Part shown: positions 36,801 through 44,341 of the stretch, one piece after another | Numbering within the stretch: position 1 is the stretch's first letter | How the letters are laid out: every line of letters starts with the position of its first letter | Source of the DNA: Candidatus Competibacter phosphatis | Lineage (GTDB): Bacteria; Pseudomonadota; Gammaproteobacteria; Competibacterales; Competibacteraceae | Reading direction: 5' to 3' | Assembly (NCBI RefSeq): GCF_012939995.1 | Contig: NZ_SPMZ01000036.1 | Coordinates: 1-64,000, forward strand | Length of the DNA stretch: 64,000 bases | Notes under the pieces: generated by a model | The model's database searches: none | Told to the model about the DNA's origin: nothing | Seen by the model: only the letters and a program-made list of their open reading frames with translations | Made by a program: the position numbers and the translations under genes

Positions 36801-37413
36801 CGGCGACGATCCGCCCGTCGCCGGTGAAAGCCAAGGCAAAAATGCCACGCTCGCCGCAGGGCATGACACGGGGTTCGGCGTCGCTCAGTTGGGCCAGCGG
36901 CAGAACGTAAATGGTGTTATCGGCGCCAGCGGCAGCGACGCTGCCACTCGCTGGGTCCAGCGCGACGGCGCGTAGCGGCTGTTCGCTCAAATGGCGCTTG
37001 GCTTGCTCGCGCAGGCGCGGCCGGTCGCCGTCCATCTCAAGGGTGTGCAGTGCTAGCACGCCGTCATCGCCGATGCTCAAAACCTGCGAGTCGGACGTAA
37101 CCAGCGCCCGCACCGCGCCGGTGTGAACAGCCTGCTGCCAATCCGGGGTTTTGCCTTCGCCGCTGGTGCGCCAAATGGCCAAATCGCCCTTGACGGTTCC
37201 AGCCAGCAATAGATCATCGTTGCAAAAGGCCAGCGCGGTTGCAACGGCGTCCAGCGGGGCGCTGAATCGCAAGTTCAGCTTGGGCAATTGCAGCAGATGA
37301 ATGCCGGAGTCGGTGACACCCACCGCATCGCGGCGACCGCCGACCGCAAGGAGTTTGCCGCTGGCGGCGACGGCTAATAAGCGTTCGATGTGGGGCGCGT
37401 ATTGTTTAGCCAC
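30859..37413 (-). CDS. giant WD40 plus HEAT-repeat protein
   Basis: A 2184-residue protein from GTG at 37413, which has AAGGAG 9 bases upstream; an upstream ATG at 37449 lacks this. Residues 1-330 form a WD40/beta-propeller-like region with short repeats ending in phrases such as LAGTVKGDLAIWR, IVAGCGDGSIRVCF and SLGEDGELKVWTLD. From about 370 to the end it is a long solenoid of HEAT/PBS-lyase repeats, e.g. DDHVGVRKAALKALEQI, NDSDANVREAALDGLLTL and HHLVRQAALSALAEL. No catalytic motif, signal peptide or membrane helix is visible. It looks like a sensor or scaffold. A second HEAT protein and a retron lie upstream on the same strand beyond a toxin-antitoxin/DUF262 block, so it may be a separated member of that system. 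Confidence 0.85.
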   Translation of the reverse strand: MAKQYAPHIERLLAVAASGKLLAVGGRRDAVGVTDSGIHLLQLPKLNLRFSAPLDAVATALAFCNDDLLLAGTVKGDLAIWRTSGEGKTPDWQQAVHTGAVRALVTSDSQVLSIGDDGVLALHTLEMDGDRPRLREQAKRHLSEQPLRAVALDPASGSVAAAGADNTIYVLPLAQLSDAEPRVMPCGERGIFALAFTGDGRIVAGCGDGSIRVCFLEGAIDEENRSGDAAHQGPVRGLLFSAALNDEQGRPLPRRLFSLGEDGELKVWTLDQRRKPRTIPVGRNASALALFEPLQQAKPEQRGGLLVAVTENRLIWLSPVDQNGNPSGSAETWDSRLQRLLDEVKANRSSSATLDALAQLAEDEAREGLEYVLGQDSRPGQRIEAAQKLGVSQRRRSRPTLAKALNDDHVGVRKAALKALEQIDAETPLHALQLALGSRHPDIRLDAVQRLTALRQASPLVPRLLNERLNDSDANVREAALDGLLTLDPEAGVAPLRGAFERGSADIRRAVLIRLGRRQLNATPQGRQLLGQAINDDTFAVRHAAFWIAVAVHPALVANLRASGPDIAKILDEYAALGIEGAATTTGTAPTESDLEPLFTALVCRQPDMALQSVLCLSWLGDDRASGALLQLSRELEAGTRRLVTRFMANAIINLAGDRRLRLRLQWLLNDDDAQVRAEAFDGLIKLAEPEGPAGEIDLAELALRTQAGEIRTRALQLLVKHGATAQNKLATRIDGLLGHALDDEAENVRREAMRTLWAWHSKRPETTLRRAVASVHPDVRRWAVDELARQARQSRAWARELLIERVGDSAAEVGLAAYEALTKEDADKKRANYHLAALNSPAAEVRLAGSKGALEATDPAPLRNRLIELLQTEEAPQFLAAIEALDKLLPNDAQAFALAFDSPFYLLRVRAGELCGKRRDSRAVGPMQALLSIPKTDRDRPADALRQRAASALADVGDSASIPFFTTLLRDDDPLVREHGARGLATACQNGNEQPLVAALAHADLAVRSWAADGLSKLGDARALPVLAGTQRHEHLPIRRGALYSFVALGGAGAQGLLQGLEDRERDLQELTFTVIVARDIALARAQLEPDLLLSALSAGQPEIRYAAARVLEARLGDEDLGQWGLELIGPRQPEKASDMRNWPEPAQRPRLLNAVVNALASDSPARRYAAAQVLGLRPQPETFWREAKRLAEIATDQAPPQTAPEAETPLERKTGWIRGLFQRKPQPNNSATQRLLTVLRFAGGGRRPPKAQDQASASELWRLAFGTYAGLIRQAPVAKGPDDYQRVRRDSIARLAVLAQQPTIGREAVLPVLRQALGDPHHLVRQAALSALAELHPREPLEPLALALNVDFADLGRNAFDRLLALAAAGDARAAELVRGAVDAANAETRRHALEQLPRLYPTGSLEPWLLALNSRHDDLRLTVVDRLLDANDPRIAAALSRALESEHEELRLRAAVGLAQRGESLALDVLAAALHGEARTANRALEALVVLAHARPNEQVAAKAVEAVTVRLEDDPDLTADRPVLLRALGRIGHIAAAPLLGRWLLDKDKATYHSQALDVLLQLLRDRIQPEQKRADGRQYPRYREELALETLPPLLDHDNAAIRTRVVEVLGVLEAKPAETLLVRLLDDRDEAIRALACAQLAQRIVAGMPGASLEPLTRALIGGRRELLLAAAEGLAKQQRPEAFQPLLLAFTAGTEVERKRAIAALGELGDRRALEYLEPLLDQRADLPADDRALAPDAAEALGALLPRLTDADERQRVRDNLERLAREGVGELRWRTLSGLRRVGDERSRALLERLASDPYENGSTRQRAAIELGELGAVTAEPVLESLLHQRDAGLRKAGLEALRRIYPTDATQVNLLALNSEYAEISQPAARFLARQGDPATLTQRLSVVKDQQVRQRLRRGLIRRQTFAGDALRDLLQSDAAATRAEAAWIAGNSGDRDLAAGVQAALERAANGWRRADERHLWEQAGAEAHAWRASLWAARQLQLAVAPAARAALADPRHPVAVRCEAIRCLAECGNAKDSNLLLQALEDVDSGVRAAASAALARLGGEPVLQHLERTKSVDGAALRPVLRAVLPKADGRLLASAEQRQAALPVYLEQREVATLIQRAMAINSEAAARSSAIAALGRLGGETAQTALQGILANKDEDSAIRAIAFKSLRRLERRAVSRAVAGG

Positions 37414-37531
37414 GGCGTGCGGCTCCTTGGAAAATTTACAAACTAACAAAAGGTCGTATTGGAGAAAATCGTTTTAGACTTGATTTTTCTTCAGCATACA
37501 TGCCTAGCCAGCAAGCTATTGGATCGTTTAT

Positions 37532-39224
37532 TTACTCCGCAACTGTTCCATCCTCTTCATAATCATCCTTTAGTTTTGATTGTAAGCTTTTGTCTACATC
37601 CTGCTTAATGATTCTTTTTTTCAAGCTCGGTACTTATTCGATCTACACGGTTCTGGAAGAACAAATCATAATTATCATTCCATACACCAAATTTATCTAG
37701 ATCGTCAATAAAATGAGATTTCATGGTGTCGGAGAGTATTGCATTTGTTTTTTTTGAATTTCTTCATGTATTTTTGATGGAGGTTTTGCGCCAATTTTCT
37801 CTTTTATTGAGAAAATCATCTACAATTGTTATATTTAGTATGTGATTAATGTAGGATTCTTCTATATTGCGATTTCTCAAATATGCTCTTGGGAAAAAAG
37901 TGATGATAATTTTTTGCTGTTAGCCTGTTTTTAACCAATAATTACTTATATTAACGATGGAATCATCCACGAACGATTTTGGTTGCTGATAAGCGTAAAT
38001 ACATAGAATTGCCTTTATATAACTTCGGCCAGCGCTAAACCATCCATTCTCAATTATGAAATTGGGAGATGTGTCGATTGGCCAGTCATATGAAGGCAAT
38101 TTTTCAAGTAAAATATCATCTATTCTTTTGATGTCTTGAGCCAATTTGCTCTCTACAGCAGAAGAATACCGTCCTGACAAAGAGCAACGCCAAAAGAAAT
38201 CCTGTAGATATTTCTGCTTATTGCCAGTAGGCTTATCTTTGTTTTTGAAGAAAAAAATATGAAAATGGGACTATCAATGCATTGTATGGCAATAATTGCG
38301 AGACGGGTATTCGGTAAAAATTTCTAAAATATTCAACTGTTCGTTCTATTGCATCTATCGCTTCATCCCATATTGATATAAATTCATTTTTATCTAACTT
38401 GAGAATTACCTGTCTTTTGCACTCACCAGCTATGATCATTGAAATCGTTTGTAATACAGTTGCATCTGGTACGGTTTCATAGTCGAATGGTTTAAGGTTA
38501 TCAATCAACTGCTGATATTTTTTCTGAAAGATCAAAATTCTTCTCAAAGTCGAATGTTTTTTGCGACCATTATTTCAAACAAAAGAGAGCGGCTTGCCGC
38601 CAACATTAATTCTAGTGAAAATCTCTGTTGCAATATCTATTTCAGCGTCTTTAATCTGAATAATTGGGTATTGATAGCTTTCAATTCTGCTTTTTATACA
38701 ATTTTCAGTTTTTTCATGATACTTTTTGTGGATAAGAAGCGAGTACAGTAAAATCACCTGTCAATAGGTCAAGAACAGTTATATATGTTTTTTTCATCTT
38801 CTGTTTCTTTTTTTTTCAGCAGAAACTATCTGTTCGTTTTCTTCAGATTCAAGATTGATAAATATTTTTGAGAAATCATCAAATGATTTTCCGTTCTCTC
38901 TGTTTAGGCAAATACCTTTTAAGCAAGCAAATAGGCTTGTTAGTCTTTGTTGTCCATCAAGGACATAATCTATTGCCTCACCCTTTTCAGGATCGGGTAG
39001 TTTTTTGATTGCCTATGTTTCTAACTGAACGCAGTCTTTCTTTAGTCCTCCAAAATATAAATGTCCCAATTGGGTAACCTTTCAATATACTATCAATTAA
39101 TCCAGCCGATTTTTGAACTGTCCATACAAAATCCCTTTGGAATTGAGGTATTTTGATTTGTCCTTTTTTCAATTTCAGAAATAAGGCTTGAGAAAGTTCT
39201 TGTTTGAGGTTCTGGTAATTTCAT
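37532..39224 (-). CDS. DUF262 (GmrSD-like) protein broken by many frameshifts
   Basis: An AT-rich gene of about 560 codons, readable only by changing frame several times. It starts MKLPEPQTRTFSSLISEIEK, and with A5 instead of A6 at 39164-39169 continues into GQIKIPQFQRDFVW, SILKGYPIGTFIFWRT and DYVLDGQQRLTSLFACLKG, the ParB-like DUF262 core. The C-terminal half contains EIFTRINVGGKPLSF and ends DDYEEDGTVAE at the TAA 37532-37534. DUF262 proteins act in DNA defence (GmrS-like NTPase/nuclease of modified-DNA restriction; BrxU). Each break seen lies in or near an A or T run, so it could be intact in the cell. Otherwise it is a pseudogene. Confidence 0.65.
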
Positions 39225-39255
39225 TATATTTTCCTTTAAATTATTTCTGTGAAAC

Positions 39256-39492
39256 CTAATCTTGGTATGAGGTTAGAATTAAAAAAACTATATTAATATA
39301 TTCTACCTGACTAGAAGGTTCTGGAATCGGTAAGCCATCCTCTCGCATACCATGTAAATGCAATTGGATAGCCTCCTGAATTTGCGTTTCTACTTCTTCA
39401 AGAGTTTGGCCAGTCACTATACAACCAGGAAGATCGGGGATATAGTCCGCATAATTTCGTTCCGCTTTTTCGATTAATACCGCATAACGCAT
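39256..39492 (-). CDS. HicB-family antitoxin, solitary
   Basis: A 78-residue protein with the HicB partial RNase-H-like fold: MRYAVLIEKAERNYADYIPD, LPGCIVTGQTLEEVETQIQE, AIQLHLHGMREDGLPIPEPS. The last dozen residues (after SSQVEYI) look foreign. There is no C-terminal DNA-binding domain. No hicA-like partner adjoins it directly; the next upstream gene is a complete hicAB unit. It may be an orphan antitoxin or a leftover of a second module. Confidence 0.8.
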   Translation of the reverse strand: MRYAVLIEKAERNYADYIPDLPGCIVTGQTLEEVETQIQEAIQLHLHGMREDGLPIPEPSSQVEYINIVFLILTSYQD

Positions 39493-39527
39493 GGGAAAAC
39501 CTCATCACTTTTTCATACCTGTTCGCT

Positions 39528-39953
39528 TCAAGCCACTTCCCGCATAGGCCGAATCCGTGGTGGCGGTAATTCTCGGCCTTCCTTGACGAAATGCTGAATC
39601 ACATCCTCTATGACTTCACATAGCTCGCTATAAAGCTGTGTCGGGCTATCGCCATGAATTCCTGTGATTAAATCTGGACATTTACCGACATAGGTTTGAT
39701 CTTCTTCGCTCCATTCAATCCACTTATGGTACTGGTCGCTTACTTTCATTTTTTTCACGCTCTCTATCGCCTGATTGACTTGCTTTTCTTGGTAATGTTT
39801 TGCGTCATCTCCGGATTGGCCGCTGACGGTTACCGCACCGGCATATTTGGAATGAATGAATTTTCGATGCGAACCTTTGCCGCCACCTACTATTTCACTG
39901 AATCCGGCGTCTTTCAAATTCTGAATCAGATCTCTAATTTTCTTCGGCATCAT
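39528..39953 (-). CDS. hicAB: HicA toxin and HicB antitoxin, fused in this sequence
   Basis: Residues 1-65 are a HicA double-stranded-RNA-binding-type mRNA interferase (MPKKIRDLIQNLKDAGFSE, then GGKGSHRKFIHSKYAGAVT with the catalytic histidine). Residues from 69 are a HicB antitoxin (MKVSDQYHKWIEWSEEDQTY, GKCPDLITGIHGDSPTQLY). They are joined in frame by VKK. The joint contains an A7 run (T7 at 39749-39755 on the plus strand). With A6 the toxin would end VKK-TGA and the antitoxin would start at the overlapping ATGA, the usual hicAB arrangement. I therefore think these are two coupled genes made to look fused by one extra base. Confidence 0.8.
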   Translation of the reverse strand: MMPKKIRDLIQNLKDAGFSEIVGGGKGSHRKFIHSKYAGAVTVSGQSGDDAKHYQEKQVNQAIESVKKMKVSDQYHKWIEWSEEDQTYVGKCPDLITGIHGDSPTQLYSELCEVIEDVIQHFVKEGRELPPPRIRPMREVA

Positions 39954-40023
39954 GCATTGCTTATGAGCTCACTGTATGCTTGGCCTCCACAAGAGAAGCG
40001 TGTTGGCTTGGAGGCATATATCC

Positions 40024-40551
40024 CTATAACTTCCCTGCGGCCACGAGCGCCGCTTGGAGAGTGGCGAGTGGAAGAAGGAGCGAAAGCGGTTGATCGACAA
40101 GAGGCGCCGCGCCGTAACGTTCGTACCAGCGAGCGACCGAAGCACTCTTGGCATCGATGAGCAGGGCGACGCCCCCAACTTCGCTGGCGGCGAGGAGACA
40201 GCGCCGGCCGGCCAAGAGCAATAGTTGCCCGCCCAATCCATGGCCCTGCCAGGCGCGGGCGACCGCCAGTCGCCCGAGACGAAACACCGGCACGTCATAG
40301 CGGGCGAGTCCCCGTCGGATCATCTCCGGCGTGCGCGCGTAGGCCACCGAAGCGGGGCTCAGGCTGTAGAAGCCGAGCACGCTGTTCACTTCGGCATCGG
40401 CGACCGCCAGAAAGGTCTTGGCGCCGCCCCGTTCGTGGCTCTTGCGGGCATGGTGGCGCAGAAAGTCGTTCAAGGCGGGTTCGCCGCAATCAAACCTTTC
40501 CCGGTCATGATGCCTGCCGATCGATTCTTCGTGCCACGGCGGCAGGGTCAT
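40024..40551 (-). CDS. tacT: TacT-like GNAT acetyltransferase toxin
   Basis: A 175-residue GNAT N-acetyltransferase of the toxin class that acetylates charged tRNA. Family features: opening FDCGEPALNDFLRHHARKSH, GFYSLSPASVAY, RLGRLAVARAWQGHGLGGQL (acetyl-CoA-binding pyrophosphate loop Q/R-x-x-G-x-G/A) and the catalytic-tyrosine region SVARWYERYGAAPLVDQP near the C-terminus. It overlaps the upstream DUF1778 antitoxin gene by 4 bases, the standard TacAT order. Confidence 0.9.
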   Translation of the reverse strand: MTLPPWHEESIGRHHDRERFDCGEPALNDFLRHHARKSHERGGAKTFLAVADAEVNSVLGFYSLSPASVAYARTPEMIRRGLARYDVPVFRLGRLAVARAWQGHGLGGQLLLLAGRRCLLAASEVGGVALLIDAKSASVARWYERYGAAPLVDQPLSLLLPLATLQAALVAAGKL

Positions 40552-40841
40552 GAGGGGTTTGGCAGGGCTTCCGCCGCCGCGAGCAGCCGGGCGTTGGGCG
40601 CCGGCGGCTGTTCCAGGACCGCGAGCACCCGCAGGCTGTCCCGCTCGGACAGTGGCACGCGCTCGGCCTGCTCGATCACGGTTTTCGCCGCCTGCAACGC
40701 CGTGCGGATCACGAAATCGGTGAGATCGGTGTTTTCCAGGGCCACCGCCCGCATCAGCACGGCTTTGTCTTGAGCGCGAATCCGCAAGGATAGACGACTG
40801 TTGTCTTCAACCATCACTCTCGGCATGGCTTTCTCCGGCAT
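40548..40841 (-). CDS. tacA: TacA-like DUF1778 antitoxin
   Basis: A 97-residue ribbon-helix-helix antitoxin (DUF1778). RLSLRIRAQDKAVLMRAVAL forms the DNA-binding N-terminus, with NTDLTDFVIRTALQAA following. The tail LSERDSLRVLAVLEQPPAPN is the segment that usually wraps the GNAT toxin. The ATG at 40841 or the one at 40826 could be the start. As a type II module it probably represses its own promoter. Confidence 0.88.
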   Translation of the reverse strand: MPEKAMPRVMVEDNSRLSLRIRAQDKAVLMRAVALENTDLTDFVIRTALQAAKTVIEQAERVPLSERDSLRVLAVLEQPPAPNARLLAAAEALPNPS

Positions 40842-40903
40842 AGTACTGTTTCAAAGCGTACGAAAATTCCGCTCAAAGAGGAAGCGACATTCCCAGGAAG
40901 CAG

Positions 40904-40960
40904 GTCGCACAGCTTGTGCGACATTGTCGGGCTCGAATTCGTGCCACAGCTTGCGGCACG
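40904..40960. repeat. two adjacent palindromes with a shared AGCTTG loop
   Basis: GTCGCACA-GCT-TGTGCGAC (40904-40922) is a perfect 8-bp stem. CGTGCC and GGCACG (40940-40945 and 40955-40960) form a second stem 17 bases later. Both enclose an AGCTTG-like core. They lie between tacA and the stop of the HEAT-repeat gene. They could be REP-like elements or a terminator for the retron operon, though no T tract follows on either strand. Confidence 0.45.
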
Positions 40961-40996
40961 AAGAGGCTTGGTCGAAAAAATGAAATAGTCTGTCCC

Positions 40997-43879
40997 TCAC
41001 GCTGTCCTTGCCCTCAGATTCACCTGTCCCACTGGCAAATCCACTCGAATCGCCGGATGTACCCGCCGAATTTGCACTAGCGCGGCGACGCAATGTTGCC
41101 ATTCATTCTTGGCGCGAGAATGGCGGAATTCCGCCAGCACCGGTGTCACCAACTCCGCGAAACCGGCATCGCTCAGGGCTAGCGTTTTGATGGCTTCAAT
41201 CAACCGACGTTTGCCGACGCTGGCTGGCCACGGCCGTTCGGGCGCGGCTTGGTTGGTGTCCAACTCGCGCCGTTCCATCCGACCGGGCGGTAGGCCAAAC
41301 AAAGTCTTGCGCAGAAATCGACGCAATCCTTCGACTGGAGTGCTGGGCTGGGGCTCGGTGGCCTTCGCGGTCGGCACGAATTTCCGGCGCTGACGTTCCC
41401 ACAATAGGCGAACGGTGAACAGCCCAACCTCGCGGTGCGGGCTTTCCATCAGCCAGGCCAGCCGCGCCGGATCGCTGAGTTGCTCCTGATGGCGACGGAT
41501 CAGGGTCAGCGCCGTTTCGCGGGTGATCTTGTGGCGGCTTTCGGCCAACTGAAACACCCGTTCCGGCAACAGCCATTCGACCGGCAGGGCCGGTTCCATC
41601 GAGCTTTCCCCTAAGTGCAACAACTGTTCGATGGCAAAGGCACGGGGTTCACGGTGTTCGCTGTCGGCCAGTCGATAGAGGAGGGCCGGCTCGTTCCAGG
41701 CGCGCAATTCCTCCCGCGCGATGGCGACCGCCAGCCGGCGCAGATCAGGCCGTTGATCGGCAAACAGCGGCCGCAGCCGGCTCGACGGATAATCGGCGGC
41801 GGTCAAGCCGGGTTGGATATTGAAGGCGCGCGTTTCGGGATCGCTGGGGCCGATTTTCGGATGATGGGCCTTGAGATAGGCGGCGGCGAAGTGGCGCACC
41901 GGTTCCGGTTGGGTGGGGCCGCAGGCCAGTTCCCACAGGTGATCGATTCCGCTGCGCTCGCCGCTGGCGAAATCGTCGGGCCGGAAGGATTCCAATAGAT
42001 AGCGGTGGGCGAAAGCGTGCAGGGTCGAATCGGCCTGCCGCGCCATCGCCAGCAGCCAGGGCAGCCCGACGCGGCTCGGTGCGACCAGCTCCGAATCGCC
42101 GAGCAACTGGAGCGCGAGCAGGCGCAGCGCCGGACGCATGGCGAGGCCTTTGAGCCACTCGACATCCAAATCCTCGCCTTTGAATTTACCCTGCCGCAAC
42201 CAACCGGCCACGGCATCGCTCAGATGAGGATTCAATAAGGCTTGCTGCATCCAATCCGAGCCGATCTCGCGTCCCGAATAACCCGCTAGTGTTTTAAGCA
42301 CTCGCTGGCGGGCAATGGCGGTACAACGTGGATCGTCCAATACCTGACGGTAGTAAGCAGCGGGGACCGTAACCTTTGCGTCCCGATAGAATTCGAGTAC
42401 GGCATCGAGAGCGGAAGCGCCCCCTCGTTGGGAAAGATTATTGAGGATGCGCTCGAAATCGGCATTTTGAACGCCTTGTTGAATGAGCCCCATGATGTGT
42501 TGTATTTGACGTTCGACAGTGGCGTTTTGCGAACCGGAAGGGGCGAGGGCTACTTCGACGAACTGTTCGGCGGTGATGTCCTGGGGCCGGAAACCTTGCT
42601 GCAATTTGGCCTTGGCGAGAGCGGCGCTGGCTGGCACCGTCAATAATATGAGCAGGGTCGGCAAGCCCAGTTCGGCCGGTTTCCGTTGTTCGAGCAGGGC
42701 GATGGCAAAGGTCCGCGCGTCCTGTGCGCCTTCCCGCACCAGCTTGACCAGTTCGGCGACGGGCAGGTCGGTGGCGTAGGCGCGGGCGTAGTCGATGGCG
42801 TAGCGGCGGGCCGGGCTGTTGCCGCTGTACAGCAATCCCAACACCATGTCGTGCAAGCCGAGTTGCTTCAGTTTCGATTGGTGGAACTCGGGATTGTCGC
42901 GCAGTAGTTTGATGATGAAGTCGTGCACGATGTCCAGCCGCTTGGCGCCGAGGCGGGCCAGCCAAGCCGGTTCGACATGGCGCAGGGTGTCCTTGAAGTC
43001 CTGCTCCAGCCCGCGAATGGCGAATTCGCAGACTTGCGGGTTTTGGGCATCCTCCAGCAACCGCAACAGCGGCGCGGGACTGATTTTCCAGGCATCGTCG
43101 AAGGCGCGATGCTCCAGTTTGGCCGGCAGACCGCTGCTGCCCAATAGACCTTGATCGGTAGCGCCGATCAGGTCCTTGTGTCGCCAAATCTGATTGGCGA
43201 TCCAGCAGTGGCGGAAGTTGCACTGAGACGGGTAGTGACGCAAGACTTGGCCAGCGTACACCGGAAACAACTCCGGCAGGACTTGACCGAGTTGCCGCAG
43301 ATAGCGCCAAGCGCGACGACGCATGTACAACCAGGTGCCGCGCGAAATGTCTCCTTCGCCCAGTTTGGCTTGGTCGTCCAGGCGATAGCACAGAACGCCC
43401 AGCATGGCGAGGTCGTGGTGCTGTTCGGCCTGCTTGTAAATGCCCTTGATACCTTGCCAGATGCCCCAACCGATGGCGTTTGGCGGCAGTTGGGGAATCA
43501 GTTCCAACAGCAGGGCACGGGCCGGTTCGTCGTCGGCCGTATATAAATCCAGCAACAGTTGGCCTAAGCGCAGGCGCGGCGGCGGGTTGGGCGAGGCCAG
43601 CAGCGCGGCCCAGGCGCCGGTGCGCGTCGCTTGACGTTCATCATCGGTTTTGCCGGCCAAGGCTTGCGGGTTCAGACTTTGGCGCAAGCGATCCAACGAC
43701 CAGGCATCGGGCGGCAAAGGTTGGGCCTGATAGTCGTCCGGCGGGTCTTCCGGCTGGCCGGCGGGCGGGTCGGGCTGCGCGAGAAATTCCAGAATCCACG
43801 GGACGAATTGTGGATCGCGCCGGGCGGCGGCGTATTCCAGATCGGTGAACAGAATGGAGCGGTCGTCGGCCATGAGCAT
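40997..43879 (-). CDS. HEAT/ARM-repeat protein of the retron locus
   Basis: A 960-residue soluble protein (958 if it starts at the second ATG at 43873). It opens DDRSILFTDLEYAAARRDPQ and is helical throughout. HEAT-like repeats are clearest in the second half, for example LRRLAVAIAREELRAWNEPA, HREPRAFAIEQLLHLGESS and HKITRETALTLIRRHQ. No enzymatic motif, membrane helix or signal peptide is visible. It starts 3 bases after the stop of the WGR gene, and WGR overlaps the reverse transcriptase, so the three are one translationally tight operon. In the retron class I know as type XIII an ARM-repeat protein accompanies the RT; this is the obvious candidate. Its repeat style resembles the giant WD40-HEAT protein downstream. 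Confidence 0.85.
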   Translation of the reverse strand: MLMADDRSILFTDLEYAAARRDPQFVPWILEFLAQPDPPAGQPEDPPDDYQAQPLPPDAWSLDRLRQSLNPQALAGKTDDERQATRTGAWAALLASPNPPPRLRLGQLLLDLYTADDEPARALLLELIPQLPPNAIGWGIWQGIKGIYKQAEQHHDLAMLGVLCYRLDDQAKLGEGDISRGTWLYMRRRAWRYLRQLGQVLPELFPVYAGQVLRHYPSQCNFRHCWIANQIWRHKDLIGATDQGLLGSSGLPAKLEHRAFDDAWKISPAPLLRLLEDAQNPQVCEFAIRGLEQDFKDTLRHVEPAWLARLGAKRLDIVHDFIIKLLRDNPEFHQSKLKQLGLHDMVLGLLYSGNSPARRYAIDYARAYATDLPVAELVKLVREGAQDARTFAIALLEQRKPAELGLPTLLILLTVPASAALAKAKLQQGFRPQDITAEQFVEVALAPSGSQNATVERQIQHIMGLIQQGVQNADFERILNNLSQRGGASALDAVLEFYRDAKVTVPAAYYRQVLDDPRCTAIARQRVLKTLAGYSGREIGSDWMQQALLNPHLSDAVAGWLRQGKFKGEDLDVEWLKGLAMRPALRLLALQLLGDSELVAPSRVGLPWLLAMARQADSTLHAFAHRYLLESFRPDDFASGERSGIDHLWELACGPTQPEPVRHFAAAYLKAHHPKIGPSDPETRAFNIQPGLTAADYPSSRLRPLFADQRPDLRRLAVAIAREELRAWNEPALLYRLADSEHREPRAFAIEQLLHLGESSMEPALPVEWLLPERVFQLAESRHKITRETALTLIRRHQEQLSDPARLAWLMESPHREVGLFTVRLLWERQRRKFVPTAKATEPQPSTPVEGLRRFLRKTLFGLPPGRMERRELDTNQAAPERPWPASVGKRRLIEAIKTLALSDAGFAELVTPVLAEFRHSRAKNEWQHCVAALVQIRRVHPAIRVDLPVGQVNLRARTA

Positions 43880-43882
43880 CGC

Positions 43883-44341
43883 CTATTGAGGCCGGTAGCC
43901 TTCGGCTTCCAAGGCCGCCCGGACTTGGGCAAAGGCGGCTTCGGCGGCGGAGGGGTCGGGGTAGTGTTCCACGCCGTGAGTGTGCAGCGCGTTGCCTTCC
44001 ACGCTCAGGCGCAGTTCCAGGCGACGTTCGCCCAACATCAGAACCAGCGTGCATTGCGAGGGGGCGGGGGCGGTGGACGATGGTTCGGTGACAGCGGATG
44101 ACGCAACCGTTTCGCTTGGACCGCCGTCGCCGTCCACGTAGCCTTTCTTGTATTTTTCCCGCGCCTGTTTTTCCAGTTCCCGCGCCGCATCTTCCGGCGA
44201 ATCGTAGCGTTTGGCTTGACTTTGCCCCTGGCTACCGATCCGGCCGAAATTGACTTCCAAGTTGTTGCCGATACAGCGCGCACGCCAGAACTTGTTGGAT
44301 TTGCTGTCCTGAAAGATCAGGGAAACTTGCCACTCACTCAT
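43883..44341 (-). CDS. WGR-domain protein of the retron locus
   Basis: A 152-residue protein. Residues 1-75 are a WGR domain: FQDSKSNKFWRARCIGNNLE, then VNFGRIGSQGQ in place of the canonical W-G-R, and YDSPEDAARELEKQAREKYK. WGR domains bind nucleic acid ends in PARPs and occur alone in bacterial conflict and repair loci. After a Ser/Thr-rich linker, residues 95-152 form a second small domain (LVLMLGERRLELRLSVEG to ALEAEGYRPQ) that I do not recognise. The ATG at 44341 lies inside the last codons of the RT gene (8-base overlap), so translation is coupled. It could present the retron msDNA or its ends to the HEAT protein; this is inference. Confidence 0.88.
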   Translation of the reverse strand: MSEWQVSLIFQDSKSNKFWRARCIGNNLEVNFGRIGSQGQSQAKRYDSPEDAARELEKQAREKYKKGYVDGDGGPSETVASSAVTEPSSTAPAPSQCTLVLMLGERRLELRLSVEGNALHTHGVEHYPDPSAAEAAFAQVRAALEAEGYRPQ

